Translations under genes and position numbers: made by a program
Shown here: positions 27,710 through 37,338 of the stretch, piece by piece
Numbering within the stretch: the stretch's first letter is position 1
Layout of the letters: every line of letters starts with the position of its first letter
The notes under the pieces: generated by a model
Databases searched by the model: none
The model's input: the letters and a program-made list of their open reading frames with translations, nothing else
What the model was told of the DNA's origin: nothing
Assembly: GCA_018819135.1 (NCBI GenBank)
Contig: JAHJQK010000052.1
Coordinates: forward strand, 1 to 64,000
DNA length: 64,000 nucleotides
Reading direction: 5' to 3'
Source of the DNA: Pseudomonadota bacterium
GTDB lineage: Bacteria > Desulfobacterota > SM23-61

Positions 27710-28240
27710 TTAAACTTTAAACTCCAGCCCCCGGCGGAAAGCGTTGAGGTTCAGGGTCTTGGCTTTGGGGGGCACACTGGCTCCAATCGCTTTCTCCATG
27801 GCTCGAACCGAGAGGATGCCGGTTTTTTTGATCAGCGCCCCCAGAATGATCAGGTTGGCCACTACGATATTGCCCTCTTGTTCGGCCATGCTGGTTGCAG
27901 GAATTTTCAGGACCTGATAATCGCCGGGTTTGATCTCCTGTACCAGGTCAGAATCGATCGCCAGTATTCCTTTGGGCTTAATTTTATGCAGATGTCTACT
28001 CACCGCATCTTCAGCCAGAGCGATCAGGATGTCCGGCCTCCGAACCTGGGGATCCGTTATAGAATCACCGGAGAGGATCACCTCGGCTTTGGCCATTCCG
28101 CCTCTTTGCTCGGAACTATAGGCCTGCGTCTGCACCGCTTTTTTATTATCAAAAAGAGTGGCGGCGGTCCCCAGGAGAATTCCCGCCAGGATCACCCCTT
28201 GGCCGCCCACCCCCCCGATAAGGATCTCCGTTCGCTTCAT
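27710..28240 (-). CDS. korC: 2-oxoacid:acceptor oxidoreductase gamma subunit
   Basis: EILIGGVGGQGVILAGILLGTAA; operon with alpha, beta and ferredoxin subunits. Confidence 0.9.
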   Translation of the reverse strand: MKRTEILIGGVGGQGVILAGILLGTAATLFDNKKAVQTQAYSSEQRGGMAKAEVILSGDSITDPQVRRPDILIALAEDAVSRHLHKIKPKGILAIDSDLVQEIKPGDYQVLKIPATSMAEQEGNIVVANLIILGALIKKTGILSVRAMEKAIGASVPPKAKTLNLNAFRRGLEFKV

Positions 28241-29070
28241 TTTTTCACTCCTGAGGCTCTGGCCTTCATCTTCATGATCTCTTCGACCATTTCGGGCTTT
28301 TCCGTATTCACCAGCTCCCCGACCACAATTCTTCCCGGCAGCTCCTCCGCGGATAGTTTGGCCGCTTCCTTCACGGAGATGGCTTTCTCTTTATACTCCC
28401 GCAGCATTTGTACCGAACTGCCCGAGCCCGTCTTCTTTCCAAATTGAACCGGGCACTGGGTGATGACTTCCAGGAAAGAGAAGCCTTTCTTCCGGATCGC
28501 TTTCTTGAGCGTGGTGGTGATCTGCCTGGGGTGGTAGGTAGTCCACCGCGAAACAAAAGAAGCCCCGGCCGCCATCACCAGATTGGCAATGTCGAAGGGG
28601 TTTTCAAAAGTACCATAGGGTGTCGTTGTCGTTTTCAGCCCCATGGGCGTAGTGGGGGCGGCTTGTCCTCCGGTCATGCCATAAATGCTGTTATTGAGGC
28701 AAACTACGATCATCTCTACATTGCGCCGGGCATTATGGATGAGGTGGTTGCCACCGATGGCTGCCAGGTCCCCATCGCCGCTGATCACCATGACTTTCTT
28801 TTCCGGCAGTCCCATCTTGATGCCCAAACCAAAAGCGATGGGCCGGCCGTGGGTCGTGTGCAGAACATCGGCGTTGAAAAAGGGGCTGGGAATCCAGGCC
28901 GAGCAGCCGATCCCGGATACAAAAATAAAATCATCCAAGTCCATGGATAATTCGTCAATGGCCCGGAGGATGGCCTGAGCAACGATGCCATTGCCACATC
29001 CAGGACAATTGGTGGTCGAAGTGACCGAAGGGCGGATAAACCGATGCAGGGGGTGAATCAATTCACTCAT
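28237..29070 (-). CDS. korB: 2-oxoacid:acceptor oxidoreductase beta subunit (TPP-binding)
   Basis: CPGCGNGIVAQAILRAI, GRPIAFGLGIKMGLPEKKVMVISGDGDLAAIGGNHLIHNARRN. Confidence 0.93.
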   Translation of the reverse strand: MSELIHPLHRFIRPSVTSTTNCPGCGNGIVAQAILRAIDELSMDLDDFIFVSGIGCSAWIPSPFFNADVLHTTHGRPIAFGLGIKMGLPEKKVMVISGDGDLAAIGGNHLIHNARRNVEMIVVCLNNSIYGMTGGQAAPTTPMGLKTTTTPYGTFENPFDIANLVMAAGASFVSRWTTYHPRQITTTLKKAIRKKGFSFLEVITQCPVQFGKKTGSGSSVQMLREYKEKAISVKEAAKLSAEELPGRIVVGELVNTEKPEMVEEIMKMKARASGVKK

Positions 29071-30221
29071 GGAATTACCTCGCGGATCTTTTTCAGGATA
29101 TTTTCCGGATCATGAATTTCCCCCAGGACACGGGGCGGCAGGAAATAAACCTCGGCGTAATGGGCCGCGGCTGCTTTGATATAAGGATAGAGCTGACCCA
29201 GGTTGTTTTCCAGAACAATTACCTTTTTGGCGTTCTTCGCCATGGATTCGATCTCTTCTTCCGGAAAGGGCCAGGCGGTGATTATCCGCAGGGTTCCCAC
29301 CGGCAGCCCTTCCTCCTGCGCCCGCATAGCCGCCATCGCAGCGGCCCGGGAGACGGCTCCATAGGAGACCAAAACGACTTCTGCGTCTTGATAATTCTTT
29401 TCAACCCGAATGATTTCATGCTGGTGCTTTAGAATCTTGTTACTCAGCATCCGGACAAAGTGGTCCAAGGCAGAAAGATCGCTTAGATTGCGTTTCCCGT
29501 ATTCATCATGGCAGGAGCTGGTTACATGAGCCTTAAATCCCCTTCCGAAGATCGGCATGGGGGCCACATCTTCGTCGAGAAATCCTTTAATTTTTCGAGG
29601 ATCAGCCCCGGGTTCCGGAATTTTCCGGTATACGGCCTCGATCCGGTCCGGATCCGGGATGACCACCTCCTCTCGCATATGCCCTACGAAAGCATCGGAG
29701 AGGATGAAAACCGGCGTGCGGTACTTTTCGGCATAGTTGAAAGCCAACACCGTATGGTCGAACATCTCCTGCGGGGAGGAAGGGCAGAGGGCGATGATCT
29801 CATAATCTCCATGGGAGCCGCGTTTGGCTTGGACCATGTCCCCGGCTACCCCTGCCGTAGGCATTCCCGTTGTTGGAGCCCCTCTCTGTACGTTGACAAT
29901 GACACAGGGAGTTTCCACCCCCACGGCAAAACCAATATTTTCCAGCATCAGGCTGATGCCCGGGCCAGAAGTAGCCGTCATAACCTTCTTGCCTGTCCAG
30001 GAGGCCCCGATGATGGCGGCTATGGAGCTAATTTCGTCTTCCATCTGCAGAAACACTCCCCCCACCTGAGGAAGCCTCTCGGCCAGGCGGTTGGCGATCT
30101 CCGTGGCGGGCGTTATCGGGTAACCGGCGGCCAATTCGCAACCGGCAGCAATGGCCCCCTCCGCGCAGGCTGTGTTACCCAGCATGAAATATTTTCCGGT
30201 CTGCACCCTTTTCCCCTTCAC
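29067..30221 (-). CDS. korA: 2-oxoacid:acceptor oxidoreductase alpha subunit
   Basis: LGNTACAEGAIAAGCELAAGYPITPATEIANRLAERLPQVGGVFLQMEDEISSIAAIIGASWTGKKVMTATSGPGISLM. Confidence 0.93.
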   Translation of the reverse strand: MKGKRVQTGKYFMLGNTACAEGAIAAGCELAAGYPITPATEIANRLAERLPQVGGVFLQMEDEISSIAAIIGASWTGKKVMTATSGPGISLMLENIGFAVGVETPCVIVNVQRGAPTTGMPTAGVAGDMVQAKRGSHGDYEIIALCPSSPQEMFDHTVLAFNYAEKYRTPVFILSDAFVGHMREEVVIPDPDRIEAVYRKIPEPGADPRKIKGFLDEDVAPMPIFGRGFKAHVTSSCHDEYGKRNLSDLSALDHFVRMLSNKILKHQHEIIRVEKNYQDAEVVLVSYGAVSRAAAMAAMRAQEEGLPVGTLRIITAWPFPEEEIESMAKNAKKVIVLENNLGQLYPYIKAAAAHYAEVYFLPPRVLGEIHDPENILKKIREVIP

Positions 30222-30457
30222 TTTTTCACCCCTTTCCCCGCTTTTCTATGCTCAACCGCAATCGCCAGATCCGGGCAATAAATCATACAGTTCTGGCATT
30301 GAGTGCACGCCTCTCGTTGAGTGACCTGTGGGGGCCGGTATCCTTTGCGGTTCAAACTTTTGGAGGGAGAAAAAAGTTTTTTGGGACAGACTTCCCTGCA
30401 GATGCCGCACTCCTCTACCCCCTTGCAAAGCTCTCGATAAATACGGATCTCAGGCAA
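30218..30457 (-). CDS. korD: 4Fe-4S ferredoxin-type subunit
   Basis: CKGVEECGICREVCPKKLF and CTQCQNCMIYCPDLAI. Confidence 0.9.
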   Translation of the reverse strand: MPEIRIYRELCKGVEECGICREVCPKKLFSPSKSLNRKGYRPPQVTQREACTQCQNCMIYCPDLAIAVEHRKAGKGVKK

Positions 30458-31127
30458 GGTCTCTCTCCTTTGATTTCCCCAGCTGGCCTATGGTTCCTTT
30501 CAGCTGGGCCAGATAACCTTTTTTGGAATAGGTCAAATGCTTGGCAATCAGCTTTTCCAGCTGGGATGCATTTTTCGCTTCGATAGCGCCGATAATCTGG
30601 CGATGCTCCTGGATCGATTGTTCGATACGATCGGGCAAAGACCAGGCATTGTAACCGACGATATGAGCTTTAGTCTTTAGATAGTTAATCATGTCAAACA
30701 AGTATTGGTTCCGGCAGATTTTGAAAATGGCTCGATGAAATTCCGAATCTTTTTCAATCATTTGATCCGTCTTGCGGCGCAGGTGGCTTTCGACTCCCTT
30801 GGAAAGCTGCTTTAAGCTTTTAATCTCATCCGGACGGATATTCTTAATCACCAGCCGGGCCGCCAGCTTCTCAATGGCCACCCTAACAAAATATATTTCT
30901 TCAACCTCCTCCACGGTCAGGTCAGCCACCATCGCCCCCCGGTAGGGCATGGTCCGGACAAGTCCTTTGGCCTCCAGCTTTTTCAGCGCCTCCCGGATCA
31001 CGGTACGGCTGCCCCCCAGCCGGGAAATCAGATCCATCTCTACGAGGCGCTCGCGGGGCTTGAGCTGGCCGGAGAGAATCGCTCCCTCCAGTTCCCTGGC
31101 AACCTTCATAGAAATAATGCTTGACAT
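30450..31127 (-). CDS. GntR-family (FadR/FCD-type) regulator
   Basis: LEGAILSGQLKPRERLVEMDLISRLGGSRTVIREALKKLEAKGLVRTMPYRGAMVADL. Confidence 0.92.
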   Translation of the reverse strand: MSSIISMKVARELEGAILSGQLKPRERLVEMDLISRLGGSRTVIREALKKLEAKGLVRTMPYRGAMVADLTVEEVEEIYFVRVAIEKLAARLVIKNIRPDEIKSLKQLSKGVESHLRRKTDQMIEKDSEFHRAIFKICRNQYLFDMINYLKTKAHIVGYNAWSLPDRIEQSIQEHRQIIGAIEAKNASQLEKLIAKHLTYSKKGYLAQLKGTIGQLGKSKERDLA

Positions 31128-31407
31128 AGATGCGCAGATTCTAAAATTTGCGGGTTAGAAATTCCAATTTCTTAATACAATATGGTATACAATCCATCCA
31201 CTTCATGTCAATCTTTTTTTATCTTTATTTCTCTTTCACTTTTAGGGAGTAACCCTAACCCTGAATAAAACGCCTAATTGAACCCTAAGGAACAGGGCTG
31301 CTGATTGGGGGGAGAATCTTTGAGACCAAGGGAGGTGATGGAAACAACCTGGAGGGAAAAGACGCCGCCTTCAAAACTTAGCGGGGGAGAGGACCGGCCG
31401 GAGTGCT

Positions 31408-31626
31408 ATGCCCCAATCGAAAATTTTCTCTAACATGCGCACACCGGCGGAGATTTTTTTGGGACAAATTATTAATATCTCCTCGATTCGCGGCATCGAT
31501 CACTGTGGGCGAGAAGGCATTATGGATTATAGCGCTGCCAAGGCAATTTTGTTCCTGGCCTCGGATGACGCCAATTTCTTTACCGGACAACTGCTCTTGG
31601 TGGATGGGGGCTTCAGCCTAAAATAG
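31408..31626 (+). pseudogene. SDR-family oxidoreductase relict with internal deletion
   Basis: GQIINISSIRGID...IMDYSAAK is joined directly to AILFLASDDANFFTGQLLLVDGGFSLK; about 60 aa of the usual SDR core is missing, as is the N-terminus. Confidence 0.8.
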
Positions 31627-31797
31627 AGCCTCTTTCAATGAGAAAAGGAAAGAAGAAATTGAGGAGACGGGAAAATTGGCGCGCGTGATCCTGGAAGACA
31701 TCTGCATCAGGAAGGTAGGGGAAAATAACAATTGACATCATCGTTCAAAAAATTGTAGGATTGCTTATCCAAGGCGTAAAGAGTTTAGGGTTGGGAT

Positions 31798-31839
31798 AAA
31801 AAAGCCGCGAAGCTCTTGAAAGCTTTCGCGGCTTTTTTA
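31798..31839 (+). terminator. Rho-independent terminator-like hairpin
   Basis: AAAAAAGCCGCGAAGCTCTTGAAAGCTTTCGCGGCTTTTTT; long GC stem followed by a T run, flanked by A's, so possibly bidirectional. Confidence 0.87.
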
Positions 31840-31952
31840 TGGGGATCGATCCGGGCCCTTTCCTGTGCATTCTGCAGCATTACGGAAAATTTTCAGTTCA
31901 ACCTATCCTCATTGGATGAGGGGTGGGGAAGGAAAAACCAAGGGAGGTTGAT

Positions 31953-32291
31953 ATGAATAAGAACCTATACGTGGGAAATCTGTCTATTGAAGTCACGGAA
32001 GAAGACCTGAAAGCCAATTTTTCCGAAGTAGGAAAGGTCGTATCCGTTACCCTCATCAAGGATAAGTACACCGGGCTGAATAGAGGGTTCGGGTTTGTAG
32101 AGATGGAAACTGAAAAGGAAGCTCAAGATGCCATTCAAAAATTCAATGGCGGCAGCCTTCTTGGAAACACCATCACCGTCAATGAAGCCCGTCCCAAAAA
32201 GGATCAGGGAGGCCCGAGACGCGACAGCAACCGCGGTGGCGGGGGCGGCGGGTTCAGGGGAAGCCGGGGCGGAGGCGGTCGGCGATATTAA
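31953..32291 (+). CDS. RRM-type RNA-binding protein with Gly/Arg-rich tail
   Basis: NLYVGNLSIEVTEEDLKANF (RNP2) and RGFGFVEME (RNP1); GGGGGGFRGSRGGGGRRY tail. Confidence 0.95.
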   Translation: MNKNLYVGNLSIEVTEEDLKANFSEVGKVVSVTLIKDKYTGLNRGFGFVEMETEKEAQDAIQKFNGGSLLGNTITVNEARPKKDQGGPRRDSNRGGGGGGFRGSRGGGGRRY

Positions 32292-32345
32292 ACCGGTTGC
32301 GTACTGCCAATCGCAGAATGAACGTGGGAGATGCTCAATAACAAG

Positions 32346-32519
32346 ATGAAAATACTGGAACGTTTTTTCAACAACAAACAAACCGAAAGAAAAAAAGAAG
32401 ATCTGGGTCGCAATGAGTCCTGCTGGTGCGGCAGCGGAAAGAAATATAAGCGCTGTCATTTGGAAACAGATGCGCATAAAAGTCGGATGAAAAGCAACGC
32501 GGGGCGAAGAGGGATATAG
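32346..32519 (+). CDS. SEC-C motif protein
   Basis: LGRNESCWCGSGKKYKRCH. Confidence 0.85.
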   Translation: MKILERFFNNKQTERKKEDLGRNESCWCGSGKKYKRCHLETDAHKSRMKSNAGRRGI

Positions 32520-32820
32520 AGTCTGCTCGGTCCTCCCCTTTTGTTTTCCGTCGTTATCTTAATCTTATTCCTTTTTCGGTTACCTCCCTTAAATGAGTTT
32601 CATACGACCCCTCACCTATAACATCCCTTCCGGTATGATCTTCAGAGACAGAAACGTTTTAACGCCGGGCTGATCTGGATATTGGGGATCGCCCCGGCAA
32701 GGTTTTTCTTTGTTTTTTGAACTTTGAATACGGCTTCCAATTTCCTTGGGAAAAATAAGATTGAAAAGTTGCCATACTCTGTTATAAAATCTTTTTGAAC
32801 GTAAAAGAAAGGAGTGCCCT

Positions 32821-33255
32821 ATGCCCAAAATTCTTCTCATTCAGGGAAGCAACATGAATCTGCTGGGGATTCGGCAGCCGGAGATTTACGGGACGACCAC
32901 AGCAGCAGAATTGGACAAAATGATGCAGGACTATGCCAAAGCCAAAAAGTTCGACCTGGAAATTTTCTATACGAACTCCGAAGGCGAGTGCATTGACCGC
33001 ATTATCAAAGCTTACCATGACAAGATTGATGTCCTGGTGATGAACCCGGGAGGGTTTACTTACGCCAGCCACGCCATCCGGGACACAATCAAAGGGGTTA
33101 AAATTCTTTACGTGGAAATTCATTTATCCAATCATTATGAAAGGGGCATTCATTCCGTGATCGCTCCTGCGGCCCAAGGTGTGATCATGGGATTGGGAAT
33201 TCAGGTTTACTTCATGGGCCTGGATGCCGCTCTATACCTGGCCGAAAAAAGATAA
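32821..33255 (+). CDS. Type II 3-dehydroquinate dehydratase (AroQ) homologue
   Basis: LLIQGSNMNLLGIRQPEIYGTTTAAEL, VMNPGGFTYASHAIRD, YVEIHLSN. Confidence 0.87.
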   Translation: MPKILLIQGSNMNLLGIRQPEIYGTTTAAELDKMMQDYAKAKKFDLEIFYTNSEGECIDRIIKAYHDKIDVLVMNPGGFTYASHAIRDTIKGVKILYVEIHLSNHYERGIHSVIAPAAQGVIMGLGIQVYFMGLDAALYLAEKR

Positions 33256-33653
33256 AATATATAATGGCATCGAAAAAATTCAAGGGGTTGACGAACCGGA
33301 AGAACCTTTTGAAAGGAACTATCCGGGTACATTTATCTGAATACGATGAGCCCTGATAATCTGAACTTTGTTAACATTTTCCTGACCGTCCAGATTCAGG
33401 ATCATGCTGGACATTACAGCCAGCCAACCGTCTTCCCTCTCTCCTTTCATCTTAAACTCAATCAATGTAAATCCTTTTTCTTTTTTTCGAACTCTCTTTA
33501 ATCTCTCAAACATATCCATTCTAATGAAATCTTAATTCTTTGGATTTTGGCCAGCGCAGCGAGCTTTCGGCCGGGCCTTCAGGCCATCGTTTATTTTTTT
33601 GACCAATTGACGCCTCCGGCAGCAAAAAGAAAGAAAAGGGATTCTTTTTCTTT

Positions 33654-35340
33654 ATGGGGGGCAACGAACCTGCCAAGCAGCATTCGTTTTTATTTTACTT
33701 TTCAAGATTTACCCCAAGGGTGACGATGTCAATCCTGGCCATTCCCTTGGTTCTGAATGAATCAATCATCGGCTTTTTTGGCTTCCACTCGGAGCGGGCT
33801 GAAAAATTCTGGAGAGAAGATGACATTAATCTGTTCAAAATGGTGGCCGAGCTTTTTGCCAACGTAATCGTACGCCAGCGGGGAGAAGAGGCATTGCAGA
33901 AAATTCAAGAGTCATTTCAGTGGCTGGCGCAAGAGAATTTTACTATTGCCGAAATTGGGCAAATCCTCAGTTCGACCTTAGATATCGAAGAGGTTTATGG
34001 AAGCTTTGCCGAAGAAGTGCGTAATATAATCCCTTTTGACCGCCTGGCGATCACCACCATCAACCCCGAAACCGATACCTTTACCCTTTCCTACGTCGCG
34101 GGACCCCAATTGGAAGAACGCAGATTAGGAGATATTATCCCTTTGGCCGGAACGGGTCTTGAAGAAGTCTTGAAGACCAGATCCAGCTTGCTCATTGGTA
34201 AAAAAAATCGGGAGATGGTCATCAGGCGATGTCCAGGACTTCTTTCCACCTTTAGCGCTGGATATCAATCTTGCATGTTAATACCTTTGATCTCAAAAAA
34301 TGAAGTAATCGGCGGTTTAAATTTTCAGTCTACCAAGCCGGATGTCTACACAGAGGCAGATATGAAACTTGCCGAAAGGGTCGGTGCGCAGATTGCCGGT
34401 GCTAATTTCCCCTATTGTGAAGGAGACCCTGAAGCTTCTCAGGGCATCTTTGCCCTCTACTATTGAGGTCCGGCAAAACATGGAAAGTGAAACGGGGATT
34501 ATTGACGCGAATCTCACCCAAATCCACCAGGTGGTGATGAATCTTTGCACCAATGCCGCTCATGCCATGAAGGAAAATGGGGGTGTGCTGGAAGTAAGCC
34601 TTGCCAATGCGGAAATGGATATAGACACCACTGCCCAGCACCCAGATATCCATCCGGGACCCTACCTGCGGTTGACGGTAAGCGATACAGGTATCGGGAT
34701 AGCTCCTGTTTTATTAGAGAGGATTTTTGATCCATATTTCACCACTAAAAAGGTTGGCGAAGGAACCGGGTTGGAGTTAGCCGTAGTTCATGGAATCGTC
34801 AAAAACCATGGGGGCATTGTCAAGGTTTACAGCGAGCCGGGAAAAGGCACCACTTTCCATGTATACTTTCCCCGCATTGATGGGTTCCAAGAAATCACGG
34901 AAACCCAGAAAGTTGAACTCCTCCCAGTGGGCGGCCACGAGCGGGTCCTTTTAGTCGATGACGAACAGGCTCTGGTGGATCTGGGGAAAAAGATGTTGAA
35001 GCACCTCGGATACGAAGTGGCTGTCAGAACGAGCAGTATCGAAGCGTTGGAACTATTCCGCAACCGTCCGGACCGATTTGATTTGGTCATTATGGATTTC
35101 ACCATGCCGAATATGACGGGTGATAAGTTGGCCCAGGAGATGATGCGCCTCAGCCCCGGTCTTCCGGTGATTCTTTGCACGGGGGTTAGTGAACGGATTT
35201 CCGAAATGAAGGCCAAAGCTTTGGGGATTCAAGAGTTCGTCATGAAGCCTTTTGACTTGAATGACCTGGCCCGAACCATCCGCCGCGCCCTGGATCATAA
35301 CATAAAAAGAGTTCTGACCCGGAACCTTCAATTCCTTTAA
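33654..35340 (+). pseudogene. GAF-domain hybrid histidine kinase/response regulator split by deletion and frameshift
   Basis: First frame ends ADMKLAERVGAQIAGA|NFPYC...*. A second frame starts ...LISPIVKETLKLLRASLPSTIEVRQ, then HATPase (NAAHAMKENGG, DTGIGI) and a receiver domain (VLLVDDEQALVDLGKKML, VIMDFTMPNMTG). The HisKA region is absent. Confidence 0.77.
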
Positions 35341-35403
35341 ATTTCTGATAGGTAGTAGGGGAATAATGAAAGGGGTCAGCCCGGAAATTCATGCCAGAGG
35401 TTC

Positions 35404-35907
35404 CTACCAGTCGATTTTTAACCCACCGTGTTTCTTGATGTGTTCCACGAGTCCGCCATCGCCTATGATATTGCGCATTACGGGAGGCAAGGGGGGCGCT
35501 ATCATTTCAACACCGGTGGTGAGGTCGTTTACCTGGCCCGTTGCCAGATTGAGTTCCAGCTCATCCCCTTCCCGAATCTGGCCTGTATCTATGATGAGGG
35601 CAGGCAAGCCGGCATTGATGACGTTGCGGAAGAATATCCGGGCATAGCTCTTGGCCAGCACGGCTCCAACGCCGTTGAGTTTGAGGATGATCGTCGCATG
35701 CTCCCGGCTGGAGCCGAGGCCAAAATTCTGACCACCGACCACAATATCTCCCGGCTTTACGCTGGCAGCAAATTCTGGCCTGACGTCGGCAAAACAGTGC
35801 TTAGCCAACTCCGGTAAATTGCTCCGCAGATGAAAGAATCTTCCAGGCGTAATGTGGTCGGTGGTGATTCCATCCCCCAATTTCCACGCCTTTCCTCTTA
35901 TTTTCAT
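35404..35907 (-). CDS. Aconitase/isopropylmalate dehydratase-family small subunit
   Basis: DGITTDHITPGRFFH, GGQNFGLGSSREHA, AKSYARIFFRN. Confidence 0.9.
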   Translation of the reverse strand: MKIRGKAWKLGDGITTDHITPGRFFHLRSNLPELAKHCFADVRPEFAASVKPGDIVVGGQNFGLGSSREHATIILKLNGVGAVLAKSYARIFFRNVINAGLPALIIDTGQIREGDELELNLATGQVNDLTTGVEMIAPPLPPVMRNIIGDGGLVEHIKKHGGLKIDW

Positions 35908-35930
35908 GATTGAACCTCGCTGGTCTGCAA

Positions 35931-37187
35931 TTAAAGAAATTCTCGCGGGTCACATAGTTGGCCGGCAATCGCCGTGGCGGCGGCGGTTGCGGGCGAAGCC
36001 AGGTAGATAAAGCCCTCGGGGTTTCCCATGCGCCCCTCAAAGTTCCTGTTTTGCGTTCCCACGCAGATTTCCCCGTCAGCCAGCACCCCTTCATGCACGC
36101 CTACGCAAGGCCCACAGCCCGGGCCGACCACGATGCCGCCCGCTTCAACCAGGGCTTGGAGGGTTCCGTCCCGCAAGGCGTCCAGATAAACTTTTCGCGA
36201 GCTGAGGGCTACGATGAGTCTGGTCTCCGGATGGACCCGGCGGCCTTTTAGGATTTGAGCAGCGGACTGAAGGTCTTCAAGCCGGCCATTGGTACAGGTG
36301 CCGATTAAGACTTGCTGCACCTTCACCTCTCCCACTTCGCGGATCGGCTTTACATTATCTACGAAATGGGGGCAGGCGACGACGGGTTCTATCCTGGAGA
36401 GGTCAAAATCAAACCTGCTTTCGTAAGTGGCATCGGGATCGGGTGCCAGCTCCTGGTAATCTTTTTCCCTGCCGTGCTCCTGGAGAAAAAGCTTAGTCTG
36501 TTCGTCCGCAGGGAACAATCCTGCTTTGGCGCCGCACTCCACGGCCATATTGGCGATGGTAGCCCGGGCCGCTACACTTAAATTTTTCGTACCGGGGCCT
36601 AAAAATTCCAGGGCCTTGTAAGTTGCACCGTTGGCCCCGATCATTCCAATAAAATAAAGGATGAAGTCTTTCGTGTAAACCCCTTTGGCCAGGTTGCCTT
36701 TAAGGACGACCTGGAACGATTCAGGCACCCGCATCCAGGTATGTCCGAAGGCCATAGCCACCGCGACATCGGTGGAGCCCATTCCTGTGGCAAAGGCGCC
36801 GAGAGCGCCCTGGGTGCAGCTGTGGGAATCCGCCCCCACGATCACATCCCCCGGCTTCGCATATTTCTCGCTGACGACATTATGCAAGATGCCTCCCCCG
36901 AGATCCGAAAGGATTGCGCCGGTCCGCTTGCAGAATGCCCGCAGAAGCTTGTGGTCATTCGCATGCTCGAGCCGGGGACTGGGGGAAGCGTGATCCAGAA
37001 AAATAGCGCTGCGTGCCGGATCCTTTATTTTTTCAATTCCCATCGCTTTCATCTGTTGAACGGTAAGCGGACCGGTGCCGTCGTGAACATAAACAAAATC
37101 TACGGCGGGGATGATAAATTCTCCCGCTTGCACATCGTTGCCCGCACGGGAGCCCAGTATTTTTTCCGCCAGCGTCTTACCCATCAA
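35931..37187 (-). CDS. Aconitase/isopropylmalate dehydratase-family large subunit
   Basis: ADSHSCTQGALGAFATGMGSTDVA, VLIGTCTNGRLEDL, GPGCGPCVGVHEG. Confidence 0.93.
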   Translation of the reverse strand: MMGKTLAEKILGSRAGNDVQAGEFIIPAVDFVYVHDGTGPLTVQQMKAMGIEKIKDPARSAIFLDHASPSPRLEHANDHKLLRAFCKRTGAILSDLGGGILHNVVSEKYAKPGDVIVGADSHSCTQGALGAFATGMGSTDVAVAMAFGHTWMRVPESFQVVLKGNLAKGVYTKDFILYFIGMIGANGATYKALEFLGPGTKNLSVAARATIANMAVECGAKAGLFPADEQTKLFLQEHGREKDYQELAPDPDATYESRFDFDLSRIEPVVACPHFVDNVKPIREVGEVKVQQVLIGTCTNGRLEDLQSAAQILKGRRVHPETRLIVALSSRKVYLDALRDGTLQALVEAGGIVVGPGCGPCVGVHEGVLADGEICVGTQNRNFEGRMGNPEGFIYLASPATAAATAIAGQLCDPREFL

Positions 37188-37338
37188 CCTTCTCCCTTAA
37201 GGATCAATTCTTAACCAATGGCGACCCCTGCAATCGCCCCCCGGGCCGAATTCTTCGGGATGACGGATCCACATTCCCCCATCCGCGTAACCCTGTTTCG
37301 GTATGAACCTGAATCACCAACGACCTTTGCTGAGTCCT

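Noticed and set aside
33319-33519. Type IV prepilin-like motif KKEKGFTLIEF on the minus strand
   Set aside because: The motif is not followed by the required hydrophobic helix and no pilus genes are near. At best it is a relict, too weak to call.
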